From Dokdonia sp. (GTDB taxonomy: Bacteria > Bacteroidota > Bacteroidia > Flavobacteriales > Flavobacteriaceae), in assembly GCA_020630915.1 (NCBI GenBank), contig JAHDIF010000002.1, positions 269,956 to 333,955 on the forward strand: 64,000 bases of DNA. The letters are read 5' to 3'. The position numbers were made by a program, and so were the translations under genes. Below the pieces are notes generated by a model, which saw nothing but the letters and a program-made list of their open reading frames with translations, had not been told where the DNA came from and searched no databases. The first letter of the stretch is position 1; every line of letters starts with the position of its first letter. Shown one piece after another: positions 8,551-16,960 of this stretch.

Positions 8551-9087
8551 ATGAAAACCAATTTTAAAAATTTATTGTTCATTATTTCCATACTAAGTGT
8601 TGTGGGGGCATTTGGACAAACATATTCTGATGATCAATCTGAAGAGGTAAATGGAGAGGAAATAGTAATAGATAGTGCAACCGTTAGTCCAGAGGTCCTG
8701 ACTAGCCTAGGATTTGAACAGGCATCAAATAAAACCACTGACTTACAAGGGAATCTTGTGAGGGTACAACAAATAGGGGAAAGTAATTTTGTAAACGTTT
8801 CCACAGCTACAGAAGCAAGTGATATTACTATTACTCAACTAGGTAATTTTAACAATGTTCAACTCCAATATAGAGCTCAGAATGTATTTGCAAATTTGAA
8901 TCAACAAGGTAATTCTAATACCATATTAGATTTTGTTTCCGAAACTAATGCAACTCCTCAATTAGAATTGACTCAAAACGGATCTAACCTTTCTTTTGAA
9001 AGATTTGGCACAAACTCACTTACTGAGTCACTCAAATTTAAACAAACCAAGGCCTCTCCATCTATAGTAGTAAGAAGCTATAATTAA
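8551..9087 (+). CDS. Small curlin-repeat protein (possible CsgB-like nucleator or minor subunit)
   Basis: The ATG at 8551 is chosen because it opens directly onto a signal peptide (MKTNFKNLLFIISILSVVGAFGQ); in-frame upstream ATGs at 8491 and 8530 would add a charged tail before it. The mature part of the 178-residue protein holds a few degenerate curlin repeats ('VQQIGESNFVNV', 'ITQLGNFNNVQL', 'LNQQGNSNTIL', 'LTQNGSNLSF'). It is followed at 24 bp by csgE. Size, position and fewer repeats suggest a minor subunit that anchors or nucleates the fibre, as CsgB does in enterobacteria. That role is inferred from context only. Confidence 0.75.
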   Translation: MKTNFKNLLFIISILSVVGAFGQTYSDDQSEEVNGEEIVIDSATVSPEVLTSLGFEQASNKTTDLQGNLVRVQQIGESNFVNVSTATEASDITITQLGNFNNVQLQYRAQNVFANLNQQGNSNTILDFVSETNATPQLELTQNGSNLSFERFGTNSLTESLKFKQTKASPSIVVRSYN

Positions 9088-9111
9088 TACGGAAACCGTA
9101 TTAATATCATT

Positions 9112-9864
9112 ATGAGACTCTTATTAATGTTGACTTTATTTTATTTTCCTTCTGTTATAGCTCAGAATATGAATAAGGAGATAGCAGGACAAATTTTAAT
9201 AGAAAATAATAGTGAGTTTTATACATTCAAAGCCGCTGTTATAAGCAAAGTGCCACTTGACATAAATCTCAAGTATGAATTTTCTTTTTTTAGAACAGAT
9301 ACCATTTCAAATGAAAATATAAAATCATCAAAAGAAGACTATTTCTTGTTAAAAGGGTACGACAAAAAAATACTAACCTCCCTTACCGTAAGTCATACGG
9401 TTGAGGATAAAATTATTTTACTACTCATGATTTATGATAAGGATGATAGGCCATTGGGTAGTGATCGTATTGTTTTAGAAAAAGGAGGGAAGACAAAAAT
9501 TAATTTAAGAAAACCTCAAATTAGGAATTCACAAGATGAAGCTTTAGAACAAGACGGTGTTTTTACTCAAGGGATATTAACAAAAAGTACACTCACTAAA
9601 AATGGGCGTGATTTTGCAAAAGAATTTTTTACGGTGTGTTACAATAAACAACTTAAATCACCCAAGAATATAGCTATTAAAGAAGTCCCTGGACTAAGAA
9701 GAAATACCCTTATAACTGTAGAAGTAGAAGGCACATTGGTATGGCAGTTTTTTGCTCAACCAAGGAAGGAATTTATTAAACAAATGGTAGATATCAGCTT
9801 TAGAAGAGTAATACAACACTTGCAGCGTTTAGAAAAACAAAAAAATCAAATCATTACCTATTAA
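9112..9864 (+). CDS. csgE: CsgE-type curli assembly factor with an N-terminal CsgH-like domain
   Basis: The protein has 250 residues, about twice the length of E. coli CsgE. After a signal peptide (1-17) there is a beta-rich domain (about 22-125) with the pattern YEFSFFRTDTISNENIKS...LTVSH...LLMIYDKDDRPLGSDRI, which resembles CsgH, the curlin chaperone of alphaproteobacteria. Residues 150-245 are CsgE-like: GILTKSTLTKNGRDF (154-168), then ITVEVEGTLVWQFFAQPR (about 201-218) and a C-terminal amphipathic helix. CsgE caps the CsgG pore in the periplasm and delivers curlins. The fusion would join chaperone and gate functions in one chain. The CsgE call is firm; the CsgH-like call is by eye. Confidence 0.85.
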   Translation: MRLLLMLTLFYFPSVIAQNMNKEIAGQILIENNSEFYTFKAAVISKVPLDINLKYEFSFFRTDTISNENIKSSKEDYFLLKGYDKKILTSLTVSHTVEDKIILLLMIYDKDDRPLGSDRIVLEKGGKTKINLRKPQIRNSQDEALEQDGVFTQGILTKSTLTKNGRDFAKEFFTVCYNKQLKSPKNIAIKEVPGLRRNTLITVEVEGTLVWQFFAQPRKEFIKQMVDISFRRVIQHLQRLEKQKNQIITY

Positions 9865-9882
9865 TTTATCTCATTAAAAATT

Positions 9883-10290
9883 ATGAAAATAATTGCTTTT
9901 ATTATAGTGGTCACAGCACTCTCTACGACAATGAATGCACAACAGTTTAGGTACGAACCTAAAAATCCATTTTTTGGGGGTGATACTTTTAATTACCAAC
10001 AACTTTTGGCCAGTGCTAATGCTCAAAATGGATTAACGGCATCATCTACAGCTTCAGAACCACTTTCAGATCTAGAAGCTTTCGGACAGCAATTACAATC
10101 ATCAATCCTGAGTCAGATTTCCCGAACCTTAACACAACAACAATTAGACGCTATAGATGGGATAACTGAACCTGGCTCTTTTTCTTTTGGTGATTTGGCT
10201 TTAGATGTTTTTGAATCATCAGAAGGTCTTGTTATTAACATTTTAGATACTTCAAATGGAGAAGAAACACAAATTATAGTTCCCAATTAA
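9883..10290 (+). CDS. csgF: CsgF curli assembly protein
   Basis: This 135-residue exported protein has a signal peptide (1-19) followed by the CsgF signature around NPFFGGDTFNYQQLLASANAQ (28-48); compare NPSFGG and SANAQN in E. coli CsgF. In E. coli the N-terminal segment of mature CsgF inserts into the CsgG channel and forms a second constriction, and the C-terminal part holds the nucleator at the surface. The rest is a helical and a beta-rich tail. It lies 18 bp after csgE and 9 bp before csgG, in one operon. Confidence 0.92.
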   Translation: MKIIAFIIVVTALSTTMNAQQFRYEPKNPFFGGDTFNYQQLLASANAQNGLTASSTASEPLSDLEAFGQQLQSSILSQISRTLTQQQLDAIDGITEPGSFSFGDLALDVFESSEGLVINILDTSNGEETQIIVPN

Positions 10291-10299
10291 TAGAGTTCA

Positions 10300-11724
10300 A
10301 TGAAATATTTTAAACCATTAGTCATAATCTTTGGGGTTATGTTATTTACTTCTTGTGGAGCTTATTTTAATCAGCCTTTTGAGGCAACACCAGCAAGAGT
10401 AGGTGAACTGTCTAAATCTTCAAAAGGGTTGCTTGATTTACCAGAAGCTAGTAAACCCCTTGAGGTCGCTGTGTATGATTTTAGTGATCAAACTGGTCAA
10501 TTTAAGGCATTAGAGAATGGTAGCACCTTTAGTACTGCTGTAACTCAAGGTGCTACCTCTATTTTGATAAAAGCACTTGAAGATTCTGGCTGGTTCGTTC
10601 CTATAGAACGTGAGAACTTTGATAACCTAACTACAGAAAGAAATATAATAAGGAATACGCAACAGCAATATTTAAAGATAAACCCCAATGAACCTTCATT
10701 ACCACCCTTATTGTATGCGGGATTATTATTAGAAGGAGGTATAGTATCTTATGATACAAATATTGTTACAGGAGGCATAGGTGCTCGGTATTTTGGGTTA
10801 GGAGGTTCAGCACAGTACAGACAGGATCGCATCACGATATACTTACGTGCAGTATCTACCAATAATGGAAAGATATTAAAAACAGTATATATTTCTAAAA
10901 CCATTCTATCGCAGGCCATTGACGCGAGTTTTTTTCGCTTTGTTAAATTTCAACGTTTATTAGAAGCAGAGACTGGTATCACTCAAAATGAACCCCTACA
11001 AATTGCTGTAAAAGACGCTATAGAAAAGGCAGTTCACGATTTGATTATAGAAGGTGTCGAAGACCAGCTATGGAGTGCAAAGGCAGGTAAGAAAGTAAAT
11101 GACTCTTTAGTTGCAAATTATCTAGAATCTAAAAAAATTGAAGAATCAACACAACTCTATAATCGCTTTTTTAGTGAAAAGACACACGATAACACACTAT
11201 CTATAGAGGCTGGTGTTAATCTTATAGATGGTGATTACTCAGAAAAAAATGCTGACTTCTTATTTGGTCTAGGATATAAAAGGACGATTACCGATTTCTT
11301 TGATATAGGAATACAAGGGAAGGCATTTAAGTTTAATAATGGGCGTTCTTTTGGTCATATTTTTGGAAGTTTAGATGTAAATGGATATTTCGACCTGTTG
11401 CCTACTGATAACTTTGGACCTTATGTATATGCCGGTCCTGGAATTGTATTTGATATACAAGGGCCAGAACTAGGTGATTTTGCTATTGGCGAGACATTCT
11501 TAAAAGTGCAATATGGAGCTGGTATATATTATAAAATGAATCAAAATATAAGTCTAAATGCCTTTGCAGAACAAAGTTTACCCTTTTCAGATAATCTAGA
11601 CCGTTTAGAACAAGGTAATCGAAATGACTACTATTTTAATTTTGGTGTAGGTGTGAATTACCATTTCAATTTTAATAAAAAGAGAAATAATGAAGAAGTT
11701 ATTACTGATATTCAAAGAGACTAA
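10300..11724 (+). CDS. csgG: CsgG curli secretion channel with C-terminal beta-barrel extension
   Basis: The N-terminal 270 residues are CsgG: a lipobox (LFTSC, acylated Cys19), 'EVAVYDFSDQTGQ', 'QGATSILIKALEDSGWFVPIERENF', and 'GGIGARYFGLGGSAQYRQDRITIYLRAVS' in the transmembrane region. E. coli CsgG has 277 residues; this one has 474. Residues about 300-468 add a glycine- and aromatic-rich beta-strand domain resembling a small OmpA-type barrel ('GPYVYAGPGIVFDI', 'YYFNFGVGVNYHFNF'). CsgG forms a nonameric outer-membrane pore, so nine extra barrels or domains could surround it. It is last of the csgE-csgF-csgG set. Confidence 0.93.
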   Translation: MKYFKPLVIIFGVMLFTSCGAYFNQPFEATPARVGELSKSSKGLLDLPEASKPLEVAVYDFSDQTGQFKALENGSTFSTAVTQGATSILIKALEDSGWFVPIERENFDNLTTERNIIRNTQQQYLKINPNEPSLPPLLYAGLLLEGGIVSYDTNIVTGGIGARYFGLGGSAQYRQDRITIYLRAVSTNNGKILKTVYISKTILSQAIDASFFRFVKFQRLLEAETGITQNEPLQIAVKDAIEKAVHDLIIEGVEDQLWSAKAGKKVNDSLVANYLESKKIEESTQLYNRFFSEKTHDNTLSIEAGVNLIDGDYSEKNADFLFGLGYKRTITDFFDIGIQGKAFKFNNGRSFGHIFGSLDVNGYFDLLPTDNFGPYVYAGPGIVFDIQGPELGDFAIGETFLKVQYGAGIYYKMNQNISLNAFAEQSLPFSDNLDRLEQGNRNDYYFNFGVGVNYHFNFNKKRNNEEVITDIQRD

Positions 11725-11734
11725 AACATTTAAT

Positions 11735-13237
11735 ATGAGGTTTTCGTTTTTCGCGTTAAGCGTTATTTTATTGCTATTAGCAAGTTGTTCTGAGGATACG
11801 GTGGATTTTCAAGAGACAGGAACTATTACTGGTACTGTTTTATCGTCAGAAGATCAAGAGCCTCTTAATAATGTAGAAATTTCTACAAATCCTAGTTCTA
11901 GTACCGTTTTTACTAATCAAAATGGAGAATTTACTCTTAATAATGTTTTAGTGGATAGTTATGCGGTTCAGGCAGAAAAAAATGGTTTTGATATAGGTTT
12001 TGAGTCGGTCAATGTACTTGCAGATATAGGGATTAATGTTTCTTTTCAGTTGGATCCCGTAGAGGATGCTAATGCGGCACCGTCTAAACCTCAACTTATT
12101 TATCCAGAGGAAAATGCAAATGATATAGATGTACAAGTTACACTTGCGTGGAACTCAACAGATCCAGAGGATGATCCTATTAATTATACTATAAGTTTAA
12201 GAAATGGGACCACTAGTGAGATAGAGCTTTTTGAGATAGAGCAGGATACAACTTTATTGGTGACAGAATTAAATTTATCTACAACCTATTTTTGGCAAGT
12301 GTCTGCCGATGATGGTACAAATGACCTTGTAAGTTCAGACTTACAGCAATTTACAACATTAGATTCACCATCTAATCCTTTACTTTTTGTAAGAGAAGAG
12401 GAAGGAAATAATGTGATATATTCTGGAGGAGAATCAAATGGAAATCCAGATGTAAACGTTATACAATTAACAGATGATGCTTTTAATAGTTTTAGTCCTT
12501 TAAAAAATAATGATAGTAATAAGATTTCTTTTTTAAGAACTGTGGCGGGAAATACTCAGCTTTTTACAATGGATCTTTCTGGGGAGAATGTGCAACAAAT
12601 TTCCAATACGATTCCTGTTGCTGGTTTTAGAACGGAAGCGTTGCGCTATTCTTGGTATAATAATGGTTCACAGTTGCTATATCCAAGTTTTGATAAGTTA
12701 ATTTCTATAAATAGTGATGGGTCAGGTACCGATGTGATTTATACAACACCAAATGGCTCATTGATTTCTGAAGTGGCTACTCCTGATTTTGATAATGATT
12801 TGTTAGTGATAAAAACAAATGATCCTTCTGGGTATGATGTAAGGATATTTACCTATAGATTGTCTACCCAAACCGAAGAGACCGTTATATTAGAAAATTT
12901 AAACGGGGCGGCAGGCGCTATTGATATTACAGCATCTGCAGACAAAGTACTATATTTTAGAGATATTGATGAAGCACAAAATAATATTTACCGCATTTTT
13001 AATGCACGTATGTTTATTTATGATATAATAAATGATACAACAACACCAGTTGAAACTGAAGTTACTACTGGTAAAAACGATTTAGATGGAAGATTTACTC
13101 CTTCTGAAGGTGGTGTTATTTTTACTAGAGTAGCAAATAATATAGGAGCTACACCTGGTGCTTTTCTAAGAAATTTTGATGATAATGTAACGGACATAGA
13201 GTTATTTACAGACGCTTTTGCTCCTAACTGGGAATAA
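11735..13237 (+). CDS. Lipoprotein with carboxypeptidase-regulatory-like, FN3-like and TolB/PD40-like propeller domains
   Basis: The start at 11735 is preferred: it gives a lipoprotein signal (MRFSFFALSVILLLLASC, Cys18), whereas an in-frame ATG at 11690 overlaps csgG and puts 15 residues in front. Domains in order: carboxypeptidase-regulatory-like beta sandwich (about 25-105, with 'GTITGTVLSSEDQEPLNNVEI'), a fibronectin-III-like unit (about 115-210) and a beta-propeller (about 215-500). The gap from csgG is only 10 bp, so it is probably cotranscribed and may act at the surface with the curli fibre. No enzymatic motif is seen, and its function is unknown. Confidence 0.8.
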   Translation: MRFSFFALSVILLLLASCSEDTVDFQETGTITGTVLSSEDQEPLNNVEISTNPSSSTVFTNQNGEFTLNNVLVDSYAVQAEKNGFDIGFESVNVLADIGINVSFQLDPVEDANAAPSKPQLIYPEENANDIDVQVTLAWNSTDPEDDPINYTISLRNGTTSEIELFEIEQDTTLLVTELNLSTTYFWQVSADDGTNDLVSSDLQQFTTLDSPSNPLLFVREEEGNNVIYSGGESNGNPDVNVIQLTDDAFNSFSPLKNNDSNKISFLRTVAGNTQLFTMDLSGENVQQISNTIPVAGFRTEALRYSWYNNGSQLLYPSFDKLISINSDGSGTDVIYTTPNGSLISEVATPDFDNDLLVIKTNDPSGYDVRIFTYRLSTQTEETVILENLNGAAGAIDITASADKVLYFRDIDEAQNNIYRIFNARMFIYDIINDTTTPVETEVTTGKNDLDGRFTPSEGGVIFTRVANNIGATPGAFLRNFDDNVTDIELFTDAFAPNWE

Positions 13238-13255
13238 ACATTTATTTTTAGATAC

Positions 13256-13292
13256 AAAGGACCTCATCTATTCAAAGATGAAGTCCTTTTTT
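13256..13292 (+). terminator. Terminator closing the curli operon
   Basis: Inverted repeat AAAGGAC-C-TCATCT / AGATGA-A-GTCCTTT (one internal mismatch) followed by T-rich sequence, 18 bp after the stop. Confidence 0.75.
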
Positions 13293-13368
13293 CGGGGGAT
13301 GTTATAACGTATTTTTTTTTAATTTATAGATTAGTTGTTTTTAGGGTTTTGTACCTCCTTAACCTTGA

Positions 13369-16300
13369 TTAATTATTTTTTGACTTCACTGCTTTACGCA
13401 GTTTGCTTTTGATGGCTTTATCAATCGCGTAATCCATAGGAAGTAATCCTTCGTTGTTTGTGATTGTAGGATTTGCTTTAAATTCCAATAAAATTGTAAT
13501 TAACTCAATATCTTTTTCTGGAACAATTGCTGCAAGATGAAGAGCGGTCTCTCCTTTATTATTTTGAGTGTTGATATCGGCGCCGTTTGCTAGGAGCAAA
13601 CCAAGTATTTTGTAGTCTTTATTCTTTTCGTAAGATTGAGCAACAATATGAACAGGATATTCACCATCATCAAAACGAGTATTACCAGTTAAGTGAGAAA
13701 ATTTTAGAAGTACCTCGATTCCTTCAAAATAGTTGAAACTCACAGCAGTTTTCAGCAAATTAGGCTCTGGAATGGCACCGTTTTCCAGTAACAATTTTAT
13801 AACTTCTGTTTTTCTATAATTCACAGCGTTTATAAGGGCTAGAGAGGGGTCAAGGTTTTTCTCTAGAAGTTTTTTGACTACTTGCTTATTACCTTTTCTT
13901 GCTGCTGTTGTTAAATGAGCATTTGAAAATTGACTAATCTGATTCATAAGAAGTAAGATTACTTCTTCATTTTTAGTCTCCATCGCACTTTCAAACGCAA
14001 TTTGCGCTCTAGCTCCTTTTTCTAGTAGGTATTTAGTAATTTGTGCATTGCCCGTTATACTAGCCTCAATAATGGCGTCATCTACCTTTGCATTACCTTG
14101 CTCAATAAGGACCTTTGATAATTCTATATTTTCCTTTTTTACTGCCTCTTTAATTAAATCAGGGTTTTCACTTTGCGCTCCTTGTCTAATTAAATATTGT
14201 GTAATGAGAATATTTTCTGTTGATACCGCTTTGCTCATTCCATCAGTGGGGTTAGCCTTATTCTCTACTAATAATTTCACCATGTCTAAATTCTCATTGG
14301 ATACAGCAAGCGCGATTGCATTGGTAGGGTTTATATCTTGGGATGGATTAATTAATACGGATTGTACTAATGGTAGCTTATTACTTCTAACTGCTTGATC
14401 TAAGGCAATATTTGGGTTTCCACCATAATAATTAAGAGTTTCATTAAAGAGCTGTTCATCATTTTTTTGTGCGGCATAGGCAAAAACTTTATCTGGGGAA
14501 GCTTTATTATCCAAGCTTACTTTTATGGAAGGTTTATGGTCTTGTGCTATCGCATACGAAAGCGCTTTGCTAGCATTACCACCGTTTTTTAAAGCAAGAT
14601 CTAGAATATTTGTATTACCATTATCTATTGAAATCTCTACAGCTTTATTATCATCAATTCTCGCATTTTTACTTATAAAGTATGAAAATAAGTCGGTATT
14701 ATTTGTTTTAGCAACAACCACTAATGTTTCGTTAGAAGGTTCAGTCACGGGTACAATTACATTAGTTAAATTCTCGTTATTGTGTTGTAAGGCAACATCT
14801 AATACAGATGCGTCTGCTCTTGCATTTAACTTTACAAATTGTCTAGCTAGATCCTCATCGTTATTTTGAGCAGCTAATAATAACTCCGGTTGAGAAGCAG
14901 TAAAGGTTTCATAAGGTTCACTCATTATAGCTTTGATCGTTGGGTAAAACTTAGTTTTAAGAGCAAAGTTCAGATCATTGTTTTGTGTTGTAGCGCCTTC
15001 GCGAAAAAGTGCATAAATTGCACGAGGAGATTTATAAGCTACTGCTTTGTAAATCATATTATTTTTCGGCTGAGCTCCACGTTCTAATAAAATGAGGACT
15101 TTTTGTTCATCAAAATGCTCCCTTTCAAAGAGGAGGTCCAAATCTTTTGTCGTTGGAATAGTTCCTCTATCTAGAACATAATTAAGCAAACTATCTGAGT
15201 GTTTGTTTATAATTATTGCTTCTATAATACCTGGAGAAGTAACATTTCCGTTGCGCGCAAATAAGCTGTCTAGTCTTTGTACATTAGCATTAGTAACCGC
15301 TGCGAGTACCTCAGAATCTAGTACGTAATTATAATTTGCTTCAAAATTAGAAATAAGTTTGGGTTGTTTCTCTAATTCCAAGGTGTATTCAATCTCATAA
15401 ACATCTTTATCAATAGTTTCAATGCGTACTTGCTTTTTAATATTACGTCTAAGTGCTTCTTGGTAACTAGTATGAGCTGCTATGGGTCCAGAAACTCTCA
15501 ATCGAGAACGTTCATTGCTTTTGAATAACTTTTTTGTATCATCCCAAACACTTACATATCCTGTGGCTATATCTTCAGGTTTGATAGTGATTAAAAGATT
15601 TTTGTTAATTATAACCTTTTCATCTGTAATTAAGGTTTCTAAGCGCAATCCTCCACGATCAATTAATGGTGCTGTTCGCAATATTGCTTCATCCTTAGAA
15701 AATCCACCAAAAAATATATCTCCAGTAAATGTTTTTTCTTTTATATCATCCTTACCCATACTGGTTTTAACAATACTTTTGATCTCTTGTTTGAACTGAA
15801 GTGAATATTTTTTATAGAATTTACTTTCTATAGGTTTTTGTTTTTTGGATTCCACTTTCGCGACAGCGTTAGAAATAATGCTATCTAGTAATTGCAATTT
15901 AATTTCCTTCTCTTCTATATCAGAAATACTAGCATTGCGTAGTAAATGAGTAATAGGAACTAACGAAGCATCAATGGGTTTTGGATTGTGACTTACTGTT
16001 TTTGTCCAATCAGTAGGCCAAAGTTCATGCTCATTTCCACCTTGAGTGAAAGCTAGGCTTTCCTTACAATCTACAAATGGAGTAGTATCTACATTGCCTG
16101 TGTGATAATCTTGTATATCTTTAATTGCAGCCTTTTGAAAAGCTTCTTTATCGTAAGGCGAGTAGATATAATCATTCACATTTATAGAATTTCTTCTTAT
16201 AAATTGACCACCTTCGAGAACCTCGTGTGCATAATGTGTTCCATATCTACTAATAAAACCATAGGGTGTAATATCTCTGCCTAGCCTTCTAAAATCTTCA

Positions 16301-16719
16301 ACAAACGCACTATCTAACTGTTTTTGCATTACATCTGTGAGGCTTACCTTTCTAATTCCTACTTTTCTTGTAGTATAAACAAAGAGTAAGTTATCACTAC
16401 CATCTGCGAGAAGAGGTTTGTAATGTGCATTACTATTTATTGCAAGATATGGCTGTTGTATAGTTTGGTTAGAAAGTAGTTTTTCTTCAAATTGAAAGGG
16501 ATTAGTTACAAAATGATAATCTATAGTACCTGTTGATAATGAAGAAGATACATTACTATTTACCACTTTTAATAGAGCACCTTTAGCAGATTCTTCCCAG
16601 TTAAGTGCATCTACAGTATGTATATCAAAACCGAATCCTATGATAGAATGAGATTCTTGTGCAAGAAGCAAAGAGGGTAGAACGGCTAGTAAGAATTTTA
16701 AGCATATTTTGCTCATCAA
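13369..16719 (-). CDS. Secreted MACPF (perforin-like) protein with a long ankyrin-repeat tail
   Basis: The protein has 1116 residues. A signal peptide (about 1-20) is followed by a MACPF domain (about 25-290) bearing the family signature YGTHYAHEVLEGGQ (159-172). A beta-rich linker domain lies at about 330-455. From about 465 to the end there are some eighteen ankyrin-type repeats; those near the C-terminus are canonical ('GADINTQNNKGETALHLAA'). MACPF proteins oligomerise into membrane pores; in Bacteroides several are secreted antibacterial toxins. No immunity gene or sorting domain is visible. Whether the tail controls pore formation, binds a target or keeps the toxin inactive is unknown. 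It stands alone, convergent to the curli operon. Confidence 0.85.
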   Translation of the reverse strand: MMSKICLKFLLAVLPSLLLAQESHSIIGFGFDIHTVDALNWEESAKGALLKVVNSNVSSSLSTGTIDYHFVTNPFQFEEKLLSNQTIQQPYLAINSNAHYKPLLADGSDNLLFVYTTRKVGIRKVSLTDVMQKQLDSAFVEDFRRLGRDITPYGFISRYGTHYAHEVLEGGQFIRRNSINVNDYIYSPYDKEAFQKAAIKDIQDYHTGNVDTTPFVDCKESLAFTQGGNEHELWPTDWTKTVSHNPKPIDASLVPITHLLRNASISDIEEKEIKLQLLDSIISNAVAKVESKKQKPIESKFYKKYSLQFKQEIKSIVKTSMGKDDIKEKTFTGDIFFGGFSKDEAILRTAPLIDRGGLRLETLITDEKVIINKNLLITIKPEDIATGYVSVWDDTKKLFKSNERSRLRVSGPIAAHTSYQEALRRNIKKQVRIETIDKDVYEIEYTLELEKQPKLISNFEANYNYVLDSEVLAAVTNANVQRLDSLFARNGNVTSPGIIEAIIINKHSDSLLNYVLDRGTIPTTKDLDLLFEREHFDEQKVLILLERGAQPKNNMIYKAVAYKSPRAIYALFREGATTQNNDLNFALKTKFYPTIKAIMSEPYETFTASQPELLLAAQNNDEDLARQFVKLNARADASVLDVALQHNNENLTNVIVPVTEPSNETLVVVAKTNNTDLFSYFISKNARIDDNKAVEISIDNGNTNILDLALKNGGNASKALSYAIAQDHKPSIKVSLDNKASPDKVFAYAAQKNDEQLFNETLNYYGGNPNIALDQAVRSNKLPLVQSVLINPSQDINPTNAIALAVSNENLDMVKLLVENKANPTDGMSKAVSTENILITQYLIRQGAQSENPDLIKEAVKKENIELSKVLIEQGNAKVDDAIIEASITGNAQITKYLLEKGARAQIAFESAMETKNEEVILLLMNQISQFSNAHLTTAARKGNKQVVKKLLEKNLDPSLALINAVNYRKTEVIKLLLENGAIPEPNLLKTAVSFNYFEGIEVLLKFSHLTGNTRFDDGEYPVHIVAQSYEKNKDYKILGLLLANGADINTQNNKGETALHLAAIVPEKDIELITILLEFKANPTITNNEGLLPMDYAIDKAIKSKLRKAVKSKNN
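15855..15866. repeat. Degenerate palindrome CTTTCGCGACAG
   Basis: One mismatch from the 12-bp core, inside the MACPF-ankyrin gene. A second degenerate copy lies near 14995-15005 (CCTTCGCGAAAAAG, read as LFRE). Confidence 0.5.
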
Positions 16720-16936
16720 AACGCAGTGTTTTTGATAAATGAAACAATATTTTATTCTTTATTAACCACTTGCAAAATAAGCAAAATTCATCAAAAATAG
16801 TATTCTAGATCAAGGTAATTAAGTAAGAAAATACCGTCATTATAATACTTGAAATTTACTAGTAGTTATTACTTACTTGTTCATATGTTATTTTAGGCGC
16901 AATAGACAAATTATTTCATGCTGTTGCATTATTCCC

Positions 16937-16944
16937 TACTTTTG
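16937..16944 (+). promoter_or_regulatory. Candidate -7 box TACTTTTG for purM
   Basis: Matches the Bacteroidetes -7 consensus TAnnTTTG, 16 bp before the purM ATG. No well-spaced -33 TTG was found. Confidence 0.4.
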
Positions 16945-16960
16945 TAACGAAAGAATAACT

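Noticed and set aside
8388-8591. Minus-strand 67-codon frame before the csgB-like gene
   Set aside because: It runs through the presumed promoter region and into the signal-peptide codons of the csgB-like gene; composition is that of reversed AT-rich DNA.
16877-16960. Upstream extension of purM
   Set aside because: The translation (Cys/Ile-rich) is unlike any PurM, and the promoter-like TACTTTTG lies within it.
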